From the NCBI RefSeq assembly GCF_026163695.1, contig NZ_JAOTID010000004.1, positions 248,001-312,000 on the forward strand: a stretch of 64,000 bases of DNA, written 5' to 3'. Of the stretch, positions 1 through 11,165 are shown piece by piece. The notes below the pieces were generated by a model. The model saw nothing but the letters and a program-made list of their open reading frames with translations. It ran no database searches and was not told where the DNA came from. Position 1 is the first letter of the stretch, and each line of letters begins with the position of its first letter. Source of the DNA: Shumkonia mesophila (lineage in GTDB: Bacteria; Pseudomonadota; Alphaproteobacteria; Rhodospirillales; Shumkoniaceae). The position numbers and the translations under genes are program-made.

Positions 1-1416
1 CATCACGCGGGCCTATGGCGAGCCCTCCGACGAGGAGAAGGAGCGGCCGGCCTTCTGGCGCTATTGGCGGGACCTGCCGCCGCGCGGCGTCATCGGCTGC
101 TTCCTGTCGTCGTGGTATTCCCAGCCGGTGCTGGACCACGTACACGGCCGCCGCTCGGACGCCGAGCTGGATGCCGACCTCGATCGCATCGTCAACTTCG
201 AACGCGGGCTGGCCAACGACGGCGCGCTGATCCTGAAATTCTGGATGCACCTCGGCCGCGAAGCACAGAAACAGCGATTCGAGGCGCTCGAAGCCGATCC
301 GTTGACCCGCTGGCGGGTCACCAAGGCCGACTGGGACCACTGGCGGATGTACGACCAGTTCATCGCCACCGCCGAGCACACCATCATGCGCACCAGCGTC
401 GGCCAGGCGCCGTGGCAGATCGTCGAAGGGGCCGATTTCCGCTATCGCAGCCTGACGGTGGGCAAGCTCATCAAGGACGGAATCGAACGGCGGATGGCGG
501 AATTCGAGATGGCCCAGCGGGTGGCGGCGGAAATCGCGCTGGAGGAAACCTCGGCCCGCAAGCCCGACAAAGCGCCCCGCAAGGGAAACGGCAAGGAGAA
601 AAAGCCGGCCGCCGCCAACGGCAGGGACACCATCGTGCTGGCGCCCAGCGTGTCGATCCTCTCGAAGCTCGACATGAACCAGGCCTTGAGCCGCAAGGAA
701 TACGACGAAAAGCTCGAAACCTATCAGGGCCGGCTGAACCGGCTGTCGCGCGAGGCCCACCAGCGCGGCGTTTCCTCCATCCTGGTCTTCGAGGGATGGG
801 ACGCCGCCGGCAAAGGCGGCGCGATCCGGCGCATCACCGCGGCGCTCGATGCCCGCAACACCCAGGTCATCCCCATCGCGGTTCCCAGCGACGAGGAAAA
901 GGCCCATCACCACCTGTGGCGCTTCTGGCGCCACCTGTCCCGAGCCGGCCGCCAGACCATCTTCGATCGCAGCTGGTACGGCCGCGTGCTGGTGGAGCGG
1001 ATCGAGGGCTTCGCCACCGAAGCCGAATGGATGCGCGGTTATGCGGAAATTAACGATTTCGAGGAACAATTGGTCGGACACGGCATTGTTCTGGTCAAAT
1101 ACTGGATGCACATCACCAAGGACGAACAGCTTCGGCGCTTCAAAAGGCGGCAAAAGATCTCATATAAGCAGTGGAAGCTGACCGACGAAGACTGGCGCAA
1201 CCGCGAAAAGTGGGATCTTTACGAGCAGGCCGTCAATGACATGATCGCCCGCACCAGCACCTCCGTTTCGCCGTGGACGCTGGTCGAGGCCAACAGCAAG
1301 CGGTTCTCCCGGATCAAGACGATCGCCACCTATTGCGACAAACTCGAGGAAGCGTTGGGCCGTGCCCGCGGGGACAACGAGGAGCCGGCGGCCCTGCCCC
1401 GGAAGATGAGGAGCCG

Positions 1417-1420
<4 letters not shown>
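1..1420 (+). CDS. pap: Polyphosphate:AMP phosphotransferase, 5' truncated by window edge
   Basis: The open frame runs from the first bases of the window, so the N-terminus (about 20-30 residues judging by the usual ~500 aa) is missing. The product has two PPK2-type domains. The first (to about base 550) is degenerate, with an SSWYSQ motif in place of a working Walker B. The second carries a P-loop GWDAAGKGG near base 795 and FDRSWYGR near base 961. The domains are joined by a Lys/Ala-rich linker near 570-630. This arrangement is known for PAP enzymes, which make ADP from AMP and polyphosphate. The stop overlaps the ppk1 start (ATGA), so the two are translationally coupled: one enzyme makes polyphosphate and the other spends it. 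Confidence in family is high; the single-domain PPK2 alternative is excluded by the two repeats. Confidence 0.93.
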
Positions 1421-3735
<2,315 letters not shown>

Positions 3736-3766
3736 GCGCTGCCGCCGGCCCGAAAGGACCGCGGAG

Positions 3767-4282
3767 ATGAAGACGATCTATCTGCTGCGTCACGCCAAGT
3801 CGACCGCCAAGGACGCGCCCTTGGCCGACATCGACCGCCCGCTCTCCGAGCGCGGCGAGGCCGACGCCAAGGCCATGGCCGACTACCTGGCCCAGGCGGG
3901 AATCGCACCCGCCCTGGTGCTGTGCTCGTCGGCGAGGCGGGCCCGCGACACCCTGGACGGCGTGCTTCCCGGCCTCGGCCGCAAGCCGGTCCCCATCCTC
4001 GAGGACGGCCTCTATCATGCCGACGCCAGCGGCCTCCTGCGCCGCCTCTCGGAGGTCGACGACGCCATCCCCTCGGTCATGCTGGTCGGCCACAACCCGG
4101 CCATGGAGGACCTGGCCCGCAAGCTTGCCGACGGCGGCGACCCGGTGGCCTTGGAGCGCCTGACCGCCAAGTTCCCGACCGGGGCCTTGGCGGTGCTGGA
4201 AACCGACGCCGCCGCCTGGCGCGACATCAAGTCGGGCCGGGCTCTCCTCACCGCCTTCGTCTGCCCGCGCGATTTGGATTAG
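3767..4282 (+). CDS. sixA: Phosphohistidine phosphatase SixA-like
   Basis: This 171 aa histidine-phosphatase-superfamily protein begins MKTIYLLRHAKS, giving the RH(A/G) catalytic motif at residues 8-10. The second catalytic histidine lies in the LVGHNPAMEDLA motif near residue 110. SixA proteins remove phosphate from histidine of phosphotransfer proteins. A GGACCGCGGAG stretch just before the ATG serves as the ribosome site. It lies 31 bp after ppk1 on the same strand, so probably in the pap-ppk1 transcript. This pairing is suggestive because PPK1 works through a phosphohistidine intermediate, but a direct link is inference. Confidence 0.87.
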   Translation: MKTIYLLRHAKSTAKDAPLADIDRPLSERGEADAKAMADYLAQAGIAPALVLCSSARRARDTLDGVLPGLGRKPVPILEDGLYHADASGLLRRLSEVDDAIPSVMLVGHNPAMEDLARKLADGGDPVALERLTAKFPTGALAVLETDAAAWRDIKSGRALLTAFVCPRDLD

Positions 4283-4292
4283 CCGCGGTGGT

Positions 4293-4463
4293 CAACCACA
4301 GAGGCACAGAGACACAGAGAAGAAAAAGAAAAAATACTGAACCACAGAGAACACAGAGAAATACACAGAGAAATAGAATTTTGAGCTGGCGCCAACAGCG
4401 CTTTCATTTTTTTTCCGTAAATCTCGGTGTTGAATCTTTTTTCTCTGTGTCTCTGAGGTGAAT
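4293..4463. repeat. CACAGAG-type inverted-repeat element
   Basis: This spacer is AT-richer than its surroundings. It starts with tandem CACAGAG units and ends with the reverse complement. The 15-mer CAGAGACACAGAGAA at 4307-4321 is matched perfectly in inverted orientation at 4441-4455. More CACAGAGAA units lie at about 4342-4372. Translation of such repeats yields the well-known spurious peptide NHRGTETQR; the same happens here, so the plus-strand ORF over this stretch is not a gene. It looks like a non-autonomous palindromic repeat, placed between sixA and a convergent porin gene. Confidence 0.75.
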
Positions 4464-4496
4464 CCTTATTATTCCGGGGCGCACGAAGCGCGAGAC

Positions 4497-5318
4497 TCAG
4501 AACCGGTAGCTGAGCGACACGCCCACCGAGACCTGGTCGGCCGAGCCGTCGCCATCGACCAGCGGGCTGTCGGCGGCATCGCCGAGCAGGCGGGAATAGC
4601 CGATGCGCCCGCCGAGGCCGACGTCCTTCATCACCTCGTATTCGAGGCCCAGCGTCAGCCCGACGTTCTTGATGCCCGCTTCGGCCTCGTACGCGGCCCG
4701 CCCGCTGCGGGCCGCCTGGGCCGCCGAGATGCCGAAGAAGCTCTGCATATAGTCGTCGCTGGCCCAGGTCGTGGACGCCGTGAGGCTGGCCTTGAGGCCG
4801 GGGGCAATGGCCAAGCCATAGCCGACGGAGGCCTCAGCCAGCGCGCCGTCGTGGCCGTCGGCCACGTCCTGGGCGAGGGTCAGCCCGGCCGACCACGGCC
4901 CGGCGCCGTAGCGCAGGAACGCCCCCGCCTCGATGCTGTAATCGACGTCGCCCAGGCCGCGCAGCGCCTCGTTGTCGTCCTGGTCGCGGCCGGGCCCGAA
5001 GCGCACCAGCGGGCCCAATTGCAGCCTGTCGCCCTCGCGCGGCCCCTTCACGGTGAGCACGTTGGCGCCCAGTTCCATGCGGCGGAAGTACACCAGGTCG
5101 CGGTAGCTGACGCTGAGATCCGGCATCACGTCGACGTCGTAATCGTCCGACCCTTCGTAATCCGGCTTGAATCCGGTCCCCAGCCCCACCGAAACCTTCC
5201 AATCCGAACCGGCGGCGGCGGGTGCGCCGTCCTCGGCGGCGGCGGGGAAAGCATAACCGAGGGTGGCGGCGGCCAGGACGGCGGCCAGGATCGGGGTCGG
5301 GTTCACGTAATGGGGCAT
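4497..5318 (-). CDS. MipA/OmpV family outer membrane protein
   Basis: The 273 aa protein has a Sec signal peptide ending in the AFPAAAED region. The rest is a beta-barrel pattern of alternating hydrophobic residues ending in the aromatic C-terminus SVGVSLSYRF, typical of outer membrane proteins. WKVSVGLGTGFKPDYEGSDDYDVDVMPDLSVSYRDLVYF matches the MipA/OmpV opening. These proteins form pores or act as scaffolds for murein synthesis; the substrate here is unknown. The start at 5318 was chosen because AAGGAG lies 10 nt upstream; the ATG at 5327 would sit directly on that Shine-Dalgarno. It is divergent from a TetR gene 76 bp away, which may control it. Confidence 0.85.
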   Translation of the reverse strand: MPHYVNPTPILAAVLAAATLGYAFPAAAEDGAPAAAGSDWKVSVGLGTGFKPDYEGSDDYDVDVMPDLSVSYRDLVYFRRMELGANVLTVKGPREGDRLQLGPLVRFGPGRDQDDNEALRGLGDVDYSIEAGAFLRYGAGPWSAGLTLAQDVADGHDGALAEASVGYGLAIAPGLKASLTASTTWASDDYMQSFFGISAAQAARSGRAAYEAEAGIKNVGLTLGLEYEVMKDVGLGGRIGYSRLLGDAADSPLVDGDGSADQVSVGVSLSYRF

Positions 5319-5394
5319 CTCGTTCATTCTCCTTGCGCTCAATGGTGGAAAAGATAGTCTTCGGCGCGACGCCGCCACAACTCGCATACGGACC

Positions 5395-6024
5395 ATGCCC
5401 CCTCGCAAAGCCAAGCTCCCCGCCCGGCCCCGGAAAATCCCGCTCCAGGAGCGGTCCCGCAACACGGTGGACGTGATCGTCGAGGCCGCCACTCGCATTC
5501 TGTTCAGGGAGGGAGCCGACGCCCTTTCCACCAACCGCATCGCCGAGGTGGCGGGGGTCAGCGTCGGCTCGCTCTATCAGTACTTCCCGAACAGGGAGGC
5601 CATCGTGACCGCGCTGATGGAGCGGCTGTCCGATGTCGTCAGCACCGCCTTCGGCGCCCTTCCGGCCATCGGCGGCGACGCCCCGCTGGCCGGGCTGATC
5701 GCCGAACGGGTCGCCATCCTGGTGAGGATCGCCATGGAGGACTTCCCGACCGGGCTCGAGACTTTCGGCCCGCCGCCGAAGGAACTCGTGGGCCCCATCC
5801 TCAGCACCGTCGAGGCCGAGATCCGCCGCGTCATCGAGGCTCGCCCCAAGGAGGTCGCCGTCGCCGACCCGGCGCTCGCCGCCGTGGTCTGCACCGCCGC
5901 CACGCGAGGCGTGCTGGTCGCCGCCCGCCAGCGCAGGATAACCGCCCCGCCCGAAACCGTCGCGGCCGAACTGACCGCGCTCATCGTGCGCTACCTGAGC
6001 GGCCGCTCGCCTGACCGCGACTGA
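5395..6024 (+). CDS. TetR/AcrR family transcriptional regulator
   Basis: In this 209 aa protein the N-terminal TetR helix-turn-helix spans about residues 25-70 (ILFREGADALSTNRIAEVAGVSVGSLYQYFPNREAIVTAL), preceded by a basic tail (PPRKAKLPARPRKIP). The C-terminal ligand domain is family-specific and gives no clue to the inducer. It is transcribed divergently from the MipA/OmpV gene, and the shared 76 bp spacer is the natural operator region. Autoregulation and control of the porin are inferred from this arrangement only. Confidence 0.9.
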   Translation: MPPRKAKLPARPRKIPLQERSRNTVDVIVEAATRILFREGADALSTNRIAEVAGVSVGSLYQYFPNREAIVTALMERLSDVVSTAFGALPAIGGDAPLAGLIAERVAILVRIAMEDFPTGLETFGPPPKELVGPILSTVEAEIRRVIEARPKEVAVADPALAAVVCTAATRGVLVAARQRRITAPPETVAAELTALIVRYLSGRSPDRD

Positions 6025-6067
6025 GTGGCTTCGTCTCTGTGGCGATCATTGTGCTTGTTTCGGCCCC

Positions 6068-6697
6068 TTAAGCCGTCCCCTTGCGCCACAGCGCCGCCAG
6101 CAGGCCGGCGCCGATCAGGAAGCCGCCGCCGACGCGGTTGACGGCGCGACGGATCGACGGCTTGCGGACGGCGCCCCCGGCCGCCGAGGCCATGAGCGCG
6201 TAGGCGGTGGCGTTCAAGCCCGCCAGCACCAGCAGGCTCGCCCCCATGATCGCCACCTGGGGGGCGAACGGCCGGGCGGCATCCACGAACTGCGGCAGGA
6301 AGGCCACGTAAAAGACGATGCTCTTGGGGTTCGTCGCGGTCACCGCGAAGGCGTGGGCGAACATACGCAGCGGGCGCGCCGCCGGTCGGGTCGACGCCGC
6401 CGCCCCGTCGGCGACCGGGGCCCGCCACAGCCTGACGCCAAGATAGACCAGATAGGCCGCGCCCACCCACTTGAGCGCGGTGAAGAGGGCGGCGGAAGCC
6501 GCCAGCAGCACGCCCATGCCCAGCAGCGAGGCGGTCATCGCCACGCCGTCGCCGAGCACAACGCCGGCCACCGTGGCCAGCGCGGTCCGCCGGCCGTGGC
6601 CCAGCGCGTAGGAGACAACCAGCAGCACCGTCGGCCCGGGAATGGCCAGCATGACGGCGGAGGCGGAGGCGAAGGCGATCCACAGGTCAAACGACAT
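6068..6697 (-). CDS. LysE/RhtB family amino-acid exporter
   Basis: This 209 aa inner-membrane protein has about six hydrophobic segments. It carries the LysE-family signature near its start (AIPGPTVLLVVSYALGHGRRTALATVAGVVLGDG) and the later FAVTATNPKSIVFYVAFLPQFV segment. The family exports amino acids or related metabolites by proton exchange; the substrate cannot be told. The ATG at 6697 was chosen because AGGAG lies 8 nt upstream; the frame extends 19 codons further without a site. It converges on the TetR gene. Confidence 0.88.
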   Translation of the reverse strand: MSFDLWIAFASASAVMLAIPGPTVLLVVSYALGHGRRTALATVAGVVLGDGVAMTASLLGMGVLLAASAALFTALKWVGAAYLVYLGVRLWRAPVADGAAASTRPAARPLRMFAHAFAVTATNPKSIVFYVAFLPQFVDAARPFAPQVAIMGASLLVLAGLNATAYALMASAAGGAVRKPSIRRAVNRVGGGFLIGAGLLAALWRKGTA

Positions 6698-6786
6698 GGG
6701 CGGGCTCCTGGGCGGTTGCGCTTCGATCAATCCACAGCGGCGGCGCAAAGGCAACAGGGGATGGGGTTGTCTCTCCGCATGGTCTC

Positions 6787-6907
6787 CCCCTCTCCGCCCC
6801 CTTGGGGGGGAGAGGGCCGGGGAGAGGTGGGGAACTCCACGGCGGCGGCAAGGCCCACCTCACCCGGCGCTTCGCGCCACCCTCTCCCCCCTTTAGGGCG
6901 GAGAGGG
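6787..6907. repeat. CCCTCTCCGCCC palindromic repeat, copy A
   Basis: About 120 bp made of two GC-rich hairpins in inverted orientation: CCCTCTCCGCCC ... GGGGGGGAGAGGG, then GGCGCTTCGCGCC and CCCTCTCC ... GGCGGAGAGGG, with CACCTCACC / GGTGGGG segments between. The same unit recurs at 11744, 25971, 43638 and 47029. Its right end touches the stop codon of the minus-strand Mur ligase gene, so it may act as its transcript end. Confidence 0.85.
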
Positions 6908-8314
6908 TCAGGCGGCCGGGGCGAGTTGGGCGAGCAGGCCCTGGGCGAAGGTGGCGAGGGTGTCGTCCCTGGCCCCCATGACGACCATGCGATCGCCCGG
7001 CCGGGCCAGGGCCAGCAGTTCCTCGCCGCAGGCTTGGCGGGCCGGAAAGAAACGGGCGTCGCGGCCGCGCGCCTTCACGCCCTCGACGATGTCGGTGCTG
7101 GTCACGGCCCGTTCCACCGTGCCGCCGTAATAGACGGGGTCGGGCATGATCAGCACGTCCCCGGGATTGAGATGCCCGGCGAAGCAGGAAATGAAGCCGT
7201 CCTTCATCAGCCTGAGCGGCCCGAAGCCGTGCGGCTGGAAGAGGACCAGCAGCCGGCCGGGGAATTCGTGCAGCGTTTCGAGCGTGGCGGCGATCTTGTC
7301 GGGGTTGTGGCCGAAGTCGTCGATGACGGTGACGCCGCCGGCCCGTCCGACGATTTCCAGCCTGCGGCGGATGCCGGCGAACTCGGCCATCCCGGCCGCC
7401 GCCTCCGAAAGCGCCATGCCGCAGGCCTTGGCGGTGGCCAGCGCGGCCAGCGCGTTGGCGACGTTGTGGCGGCCCGGCACCTTAAGCGACACCGGCACCG
7501 GCGAACCGCCCGCCTCGCGCACGGTGAAGCCGATGCCCTCGGGGGCCGGCCGGATGTCGGCGGCCACCAGGTCGGCGGCGGGGTTGCCGAGCGAATAGGT
7601 GAGCCGGCGGGAGGCCGGCACGTCGGCCGCCAGCCGGGCCGTCTCGTCGTTGTCGAGGTTGAGCACGGCCATGCCGGCCTTGGCGGTGAAGTCGGAAAAC
7701 AGCCGGCGCAGTTCCTCCATCGACTTGTGGTCGAGGGCGATGTTGTTGATGGCGGCGATCTTCGGCGTATAGCGGGCGATGGAGCCGTCGCTTTCGTCCA
7801 CTTCGGCGACGAAGGGCTCGCCGTCCCCCACCAGGGCGCTGGCGAACGGCAGGTCGGGGGTGACGAAATTGCGCATCACGGCGCCGTTCATCACCGTCGG
7901 CCGGCGCCCGGCCCGGTGCAGCAGCCAGCCGACCATTCCCGTCGTCGTAGACTTGCCGCTGGTGCCGGCGATGCCGATGGAAAGCGGCGCCGAATTGAAG
8001 AGTTCGGCCAGCAGCTCGGCCCGCGTCATCAGGGCGGCACCCTCCCGGCGCGCGGCCTGGACGTCGGGCACGGTTTCTTCCACCGCGGCCGAGGTGACGA
8101 CGATGGTGTCTTGCCCGATCGGGCCGCTGCCGTCCTGGGGATAGAGGGCGATGCCGCGCGCGCGCAAAAAGTCGAACTTGGCTGCCGTGCGGCCCTGGTC
8201 GAGCGCGCGGTCCGAGCCGGCCACGACATGGCCGCGGCTCTGGACGATGAGGGCCAGGGGCAGCATGCCGCTGCCGCCGATGCCGCAAAAGAAATAGAGC
8301 CTGTCCCGGCGCAT
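6908..8314 (-). CDS. mpl: Mur ligase family protein, Mpl/MurC-like
   Basis: This 468 aa protein has the three-domain Mur ligase plan. The N-terminal Rossmann part opens with [28 protein letters not shown], as in MurC and Mpl. The central ATP-binding loop is [14 protein letters not shown] (about residue 112). The C-terminal domain contains [17 protein letters not shown]. Mpl re-ligates recycled murein tripeptide to UDP-MurNAc; MurC adds L-Ala. The divergent neighbour is an LD-carboxypeptidase, which makes the tripeptide that Mpl uses, so the recycling role is favoured. The DDFGHNP motif differs from the DDYAHHP usual in MurC/Mpl, leaving the exact substrate open. Confidence 0.75.
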   Translation of the reverse strand: MRRDRLYFFCGIGGSGMLPLALIVQSRGHVVAGSDRALDQGRTAAKFDFLRARGIALYPQDGSGPIGQDTIVVTSAAVEETVPDVQAARREGAALMTRAELLAELFNSAPLSIGIAGTSGKSTTTGMVGWLLHRAGRRPTVMNGAVMRNFVTPDLPFASALVGDGEPFVAEVDESDGSIARYTPKIAAINNIALDHKSMEELRRLFSDFTAKAGMAVLNLDNDETARLAADVPASRRLTYSLGNPAADLVAADIRPAPEGIGFTVREAGGSPVPVSLKVPGRHNVANALAALATAKACGMALSEAAAGMAEFAGIRRRLEIVGRAGGVTVIDDFGHNPDKIAATLETLHEFPGRLLVLFQPHGFGPLRLMKDGFISCFAGHLNPGDVLIMPDPVYYGGTVERAVTSTDIVEGVKARGRDARFFPARQACGEELLALARPGDRMVVMGARDDTLATFAQGLLAQLAPAA

Positions 8315-8374
8315 GGGCGGAAGCTACAATCCGGGCGCCGCGCGTGGCAAGCAGGGAATGGGAGGGGACGAGCG

Positions 8375-9229
8375 TTGTCCCGGGTTTCGCGGATGAAAAT
8401 CGGCATCGTGGCGCCGGGCGGCCGTCTGTCGCCCGAGATCCCCGACAAGGTGCTGGCGCTCGCCGCCGCGATGTACCCCGACCCCGGCCGGCGGCCGGAC
8501 ATCGTCTTTCATCCGCAGTGCTTCGAAACTTCGGGCCATTTCGCCGGCAACGACGCCGCACGGGCGCGGGCTTTCCTGGAAATCGCCAATGACGAGGGGA
8601 TCGACGCGGTGTGGATGGGGCGCGGCGGCTATGGCGCGTTCCGCCTCATCGAGACGGTGCTGCCCCGCCTGACGGCCGCCGCCAAGGCCAAGATCTTCAT
8701 GGGCTACAGCGACGCCGGCGCCCTGCTCGGGGCGCTTTATGGCGCCGGCATCGGCCGCGTGGCTCACGGGCCGATGCCGGCCGACCTCGGCCGCGACGGC
8801 GGCGAGGCGGCGGTGCGCCGGGCACTGGCCTTCCTGATCGACGGCGACGCGGGCGCGCTGGAGCCCAGCGTGGCGCCAGGCACGCCGACGGCGGCCTTCA
8901 ACATCACCATCCTCGCCCATCTCGTCGGTACGCCCTACCTTCCCGACCTCGCCCATCACGTGCTGATGCTGGAAGAGGTGGCCGAGCCGATGTATCGCAT
9001 CGACCGGGCGCTCGGGCAGATCGCCAGCGCGCCGGCCATCGGGCGGCTGGCCGGCATCCGGCTCGGCCGCTGCGGCGGCATCCCGGCCAACGATCCCGAC
9101 TTCGGCCAGGGCGAGGAAGAGGTCGCCCGCTTCTGGTGCGACCGCGCCGGCATCCCCTACCTGGGCCGCGCCGACATCGGCCACGACACCGCCAACAAGG
9201 TGGTCCCCTTCGGGCTGTGGCGGCCGTAG
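8375..9229 (+). CDS. ldcA: LD-carboxypeptidase, S66 family
   Basis: The protein is about 284 aa. The catalytic serine lies in MGYSDAGALLGALYG and the other expected residues lie in LMLEEVAEPMYRIDR (Glu) and RADIGHDTANKVVPFG (His), as in S66 peptidases that remove the terminal D-Ala from recycled murein tetrapeptides. The start was set at TTG 8375 because GGAGG ends 9 nt upstream; the ATG at 8393 (MKIGIVAPGG) has no site at the right distance but remains possible. It is divergent from the Mpl-like gene across 60 bp. No signal peptide is seen, in keeping with a cytoplasmic recycling enzyme. Confidence 0.87.
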   Translation: MSRVSRMKIGIVAPGGRLSPEIPDKVLALAAAMYPDPGRRPDIVFHPQCFETSGHFAGNDAARARAFLEIANDEGIDAVWMGRGGYGAFRLIETVLPRLTAAAKAKIFMGYSDAGALLGALYGAGIGRVAHGPMPADLGRDGGEAAVRRALAFLIDGDAGALEPSVAPGTPTAAFNITILAHLVGTPYLPDLAHHVLMLEEVAEPMYRIDRALGQIASAPAIGRLAGIRLGRCGGIPANDPDFGQGEEEVARFWCDRAGIPYLGRADIGHDTANKVVPFGLWRP

Positions 9230-9265
9230 GTTGCGTGCAGCCCCCTTCCCTCGCTCTTTCTTCAT

Positions 9266-9356
9266 CGTCATTCCGGGGCGCGCATCGCGCGAACCCGGAA
9301 TCCAGTGCGAGTGACGGAGCGGTTATCCTGGATTCCCGCATTCGCGGGAATGACGA
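9266..9356. repeat. CGTCATTCC palindromic intergenic repeat
   Basis: The stretch opens with CGTCATTCCGGGGCGCGC and closes with GCGGGAATGACG, its inverted end. Internal GGAATCCAG / CTGGATTCC arms are also inverted. This matches the common proteobacterial CGTCATTCC...GGAATGACG intergenic element. It lies between ldcA and dodecin. A related element is at 39218-39302. Confidence 0.75.
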
Positions 9357-9551
9357 AGAGTTCGGAAGCCACGCCGTCTCTCTTGTCATCGCGAACACGA
9401 CGCCGGGAACCGTCGGCGGCGGTCGGCGGTTGTGCTATCCTTGAACCCTTCCTGAAACGAGAACAGCCGGGCATCACCGGCGGAGGCGGGGCCGCGCGAC
9501 GGGGCGCGGCGTCAAGCAAGCATCGAGGCATCGCAAGCGAAGGAGAAGGCC

Positions 9552-9767
9552 ATGACGGAAAGCGTCTACAAGGTCGTGGAGCTCGTCGGCTCCAGCACCG
9601 AATCCTGGGAAAAGGCCGCCAAGGCCGCCATCGCCCAGGCCGGCCAAAGCCTGCGCGACCTGCGCGTGGCGACGGTGGACGAGCAGGACATGAAGATCGA
9701 GGACGGCAAGATCACCGCCTACCGGGTGCGCCTGAAACTCTCCTTCAAGCTCGAAGGCGGCAAGTAG
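9552..9767 (+). CDS. Dodecin family flavin-binding protein
   Basis: This 71 aa protein reads MTESVYKVVELVGSSTESWEKAAKAAI and ends TAYRVRLKLSFKLEGGK, the full small dodecin fold (beta-alpha-beta-beta) of dodecameric flavin-storage proteins. The dimetal and flavin stacking residues are not obvious beyond the family pattern. AAGGAG lies 6 nt before the ATG. Its last 103 bp recur at 14738-14840 on the far side of the TRAP module that follows, so this gene's 3' end marks the boundary of an inserted segment. Confidence 0.93.
   Translation: MTESVYKVVELVGSSTESWEKAAKAAIAQAGQSLRDLRVATVDEQDMKIEDGKITAYRVRLKLSFKLEGGK
9665..9767 (+). repeat. Direct repeat, left boundary of island 1 (dodecin 3' end)
   Basis: These 103 bases match 14738-14840 in the same orientation with four mismatches. 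The match stops exactly after the TAG stop in both copies. The 5,073 bp between equivalent positions contain only the TRAP/MBL/GntR module. Confidence 0.9.
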
Positions 9768-9818
9768 CGCCAGGCGCAAAGCGCGCGCCCGGGGACCGCC
9801 CTCCGCCGTGGCGTCGGC

Positions 9819-11165
9819 CTACTTCGCAGGACCGTTCATCTGGGCCGGCAGCCAGGTGATGATCTCGGGGAAGATCGTGCACAGCACCAGCGTCACCATG
9901 ATGATGCCGACAAACGGAAGGACACCCCTGATGATCTCGGCCATGGTCAGGCCCAACTCCTTGGGCGCCGTGCCCTTGAGCACGAAGATCGACATCGCCA
10001 TCGGCGGCGTCTGAAAGGCCATCTGCAGGTTGAGGCAGATCATCATGCCCGCCCACAGCGGGTCGAAGCCCAGCTGTTCGAGGATGGGCGTGAAGATCGG
10101 CACGATGATGAAGACGATGCCGATCCACTCGATGAACATGCCGAGTGCGAAGACGATGCCCATGATCATCGCGAAGGCGCCCCACTTGCCACCCGGCACC
10201 GCCATGATCATGTCGGCCACCACGTCGCCCGAGCCGGCGTTCATGAAGATGCCGACGAAGGCGTAGCAGAGCGCGGCGATCATCACCACGAACGCGGAAA
10301 CGCGAAGCGTCTCGATGGAGGCGTGCTTGATCAGGTCCCAGCTGAACTTTCCATAGAACACGGCGAGCAGGATGGAGGCCAGGCAGCCGACGGCGGCGGC
10401 CTCGGTGGGCGGCGCGATGCCAAGGAAGATGGTACCCAGCACCGCCACCATGAGGGCGACCGGCGGCACCAGCGACTTCAGCAGGCCGATCAACTTGCCG
10501 GCGCTGAAGGGGGTCATCTGGACTTCCGGGATGGCCGGGCCGAGCGCCGGGTTGAGCCAGCAGCGGGCCGTCACGTAGATCATGTAGAAGGCCGACAGCA
10601 GGAGCCCCGGGAACACGGCTGCCATGAACATCTGGCCGATCGACAGGCCGGCCTGCGGCCCGTAGACCACCAGCATGATGGAAGGCGGAATCAGGATGCC
10701 CAGCGTGCCGGTGGCGACGATGGTACCGGCGGCCAGCGACTTGTCGTAGCCGCGCTGGACCATGGGGGCGAGGGCGACGAGCGTCAGGATGGTCACCGAG
10801 GCGGCAATGACGCCCAGGCAGGCGGCCAAAATGGTGCCGAAGATGATGGTGACCAGCAGCAGCCCGCCCCTGAGCCGTCCCAGGGCCTCGTAGAGGCTTT
10901 GGTAAAGGTCCTTGGTGATGCCGGAATGTTGCAGCACGACGCCCATGAAGGTGAACAGCGGCACCGCCAGGTAGGGATAATTGAGCGACAGGTCGTAGAA
11001 GCGGCCGTAGAGGATGTGGAAGGTGGTGTTCGTGCCGAATTGCAGGATGCCGACGAAGAAGGCGACGGAACCGATGACGAAGGCGATCGGGAAGCCGGTC
11101 AGCACGAGGACGAAGACGCCGCCCAGCATGAGGACGGCGACGGTTTCCGGGCTGAACTCAATCAT
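9819..11165 (-). CDS. TRAP transporter large permease, DctM type (island 1)
   Basis: This 448 aa integral membrane protein has about 12-13 hydrophobic segments and DctM hallmarks such as NYPYLAVPLFTFMGVVLQHSGI near residue 63, GTLGILIPPSIMLVVYG near 155 and IAPPTEAAAVG near 265. It is the channel subunit of a sodium-driven, binding-protein-dependent carboxylate importer. The start ATG overlaps the dctQ stop by 8 nt, so the subunits are coupled. It is the last gene of the module; its stop is 51 bp from the dodecin stop, on the opposite strand. The substrate is unknown. Confidence 0.93.
   Translation of the reverse strand: MIEFSPETVAVLMLGGVFVLVLTGFPIAFVIGSVAFFVGILQFGTNTTFHILYGRFYDLSLNYPYLAVPLFTFMGVVLQHSGITKDLYQSLYEALGRLRGGLLLVTIIFGTILAACLGVIAASVTILTLVALAPMVQRGYDKSLAAGTIVATGTLGILIPPSIMLVVYGPQAGLSIGQMFMAAVFPGLLLSAFYMIYVTARCWLNPALGPAIPEVQMTPFSAGKLIGLLKSLVPPVALMVAVLGTIFLGIAPPTEAAAVGCLASILLAVFYGKFSWDLIKHASIETLRVSAFVVMIAALCYAFVGIFMNAGSGDVVADMIMAVPGGKWGAFAMIMGIVFALGMFIEWIGIVFIIVPIFTPILEQLGFDPLWAGMMICLNLQMAFQTPPMAMSIFVLKGTAPKELGLTMAEIIRGVLPFVGIIMVTLVLCTIFPEIITWLPAQMNGPAK

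Noticed and set aside
3922-4461. Plus-strand ORF over the sixA 3' part and the CACAGAG repeat
   Set aside because: It overlaps sixA out of frame and its end is the known spurious NHRGTETQR translation of the repeat.
6353-8374. Long plus-strand frame leading into ldcA
   Set aside because: It is the antisense of the LysE and Mur ligase genes; its composition is His/Arg/Gly-rich and it has no family match before the ldcA start.
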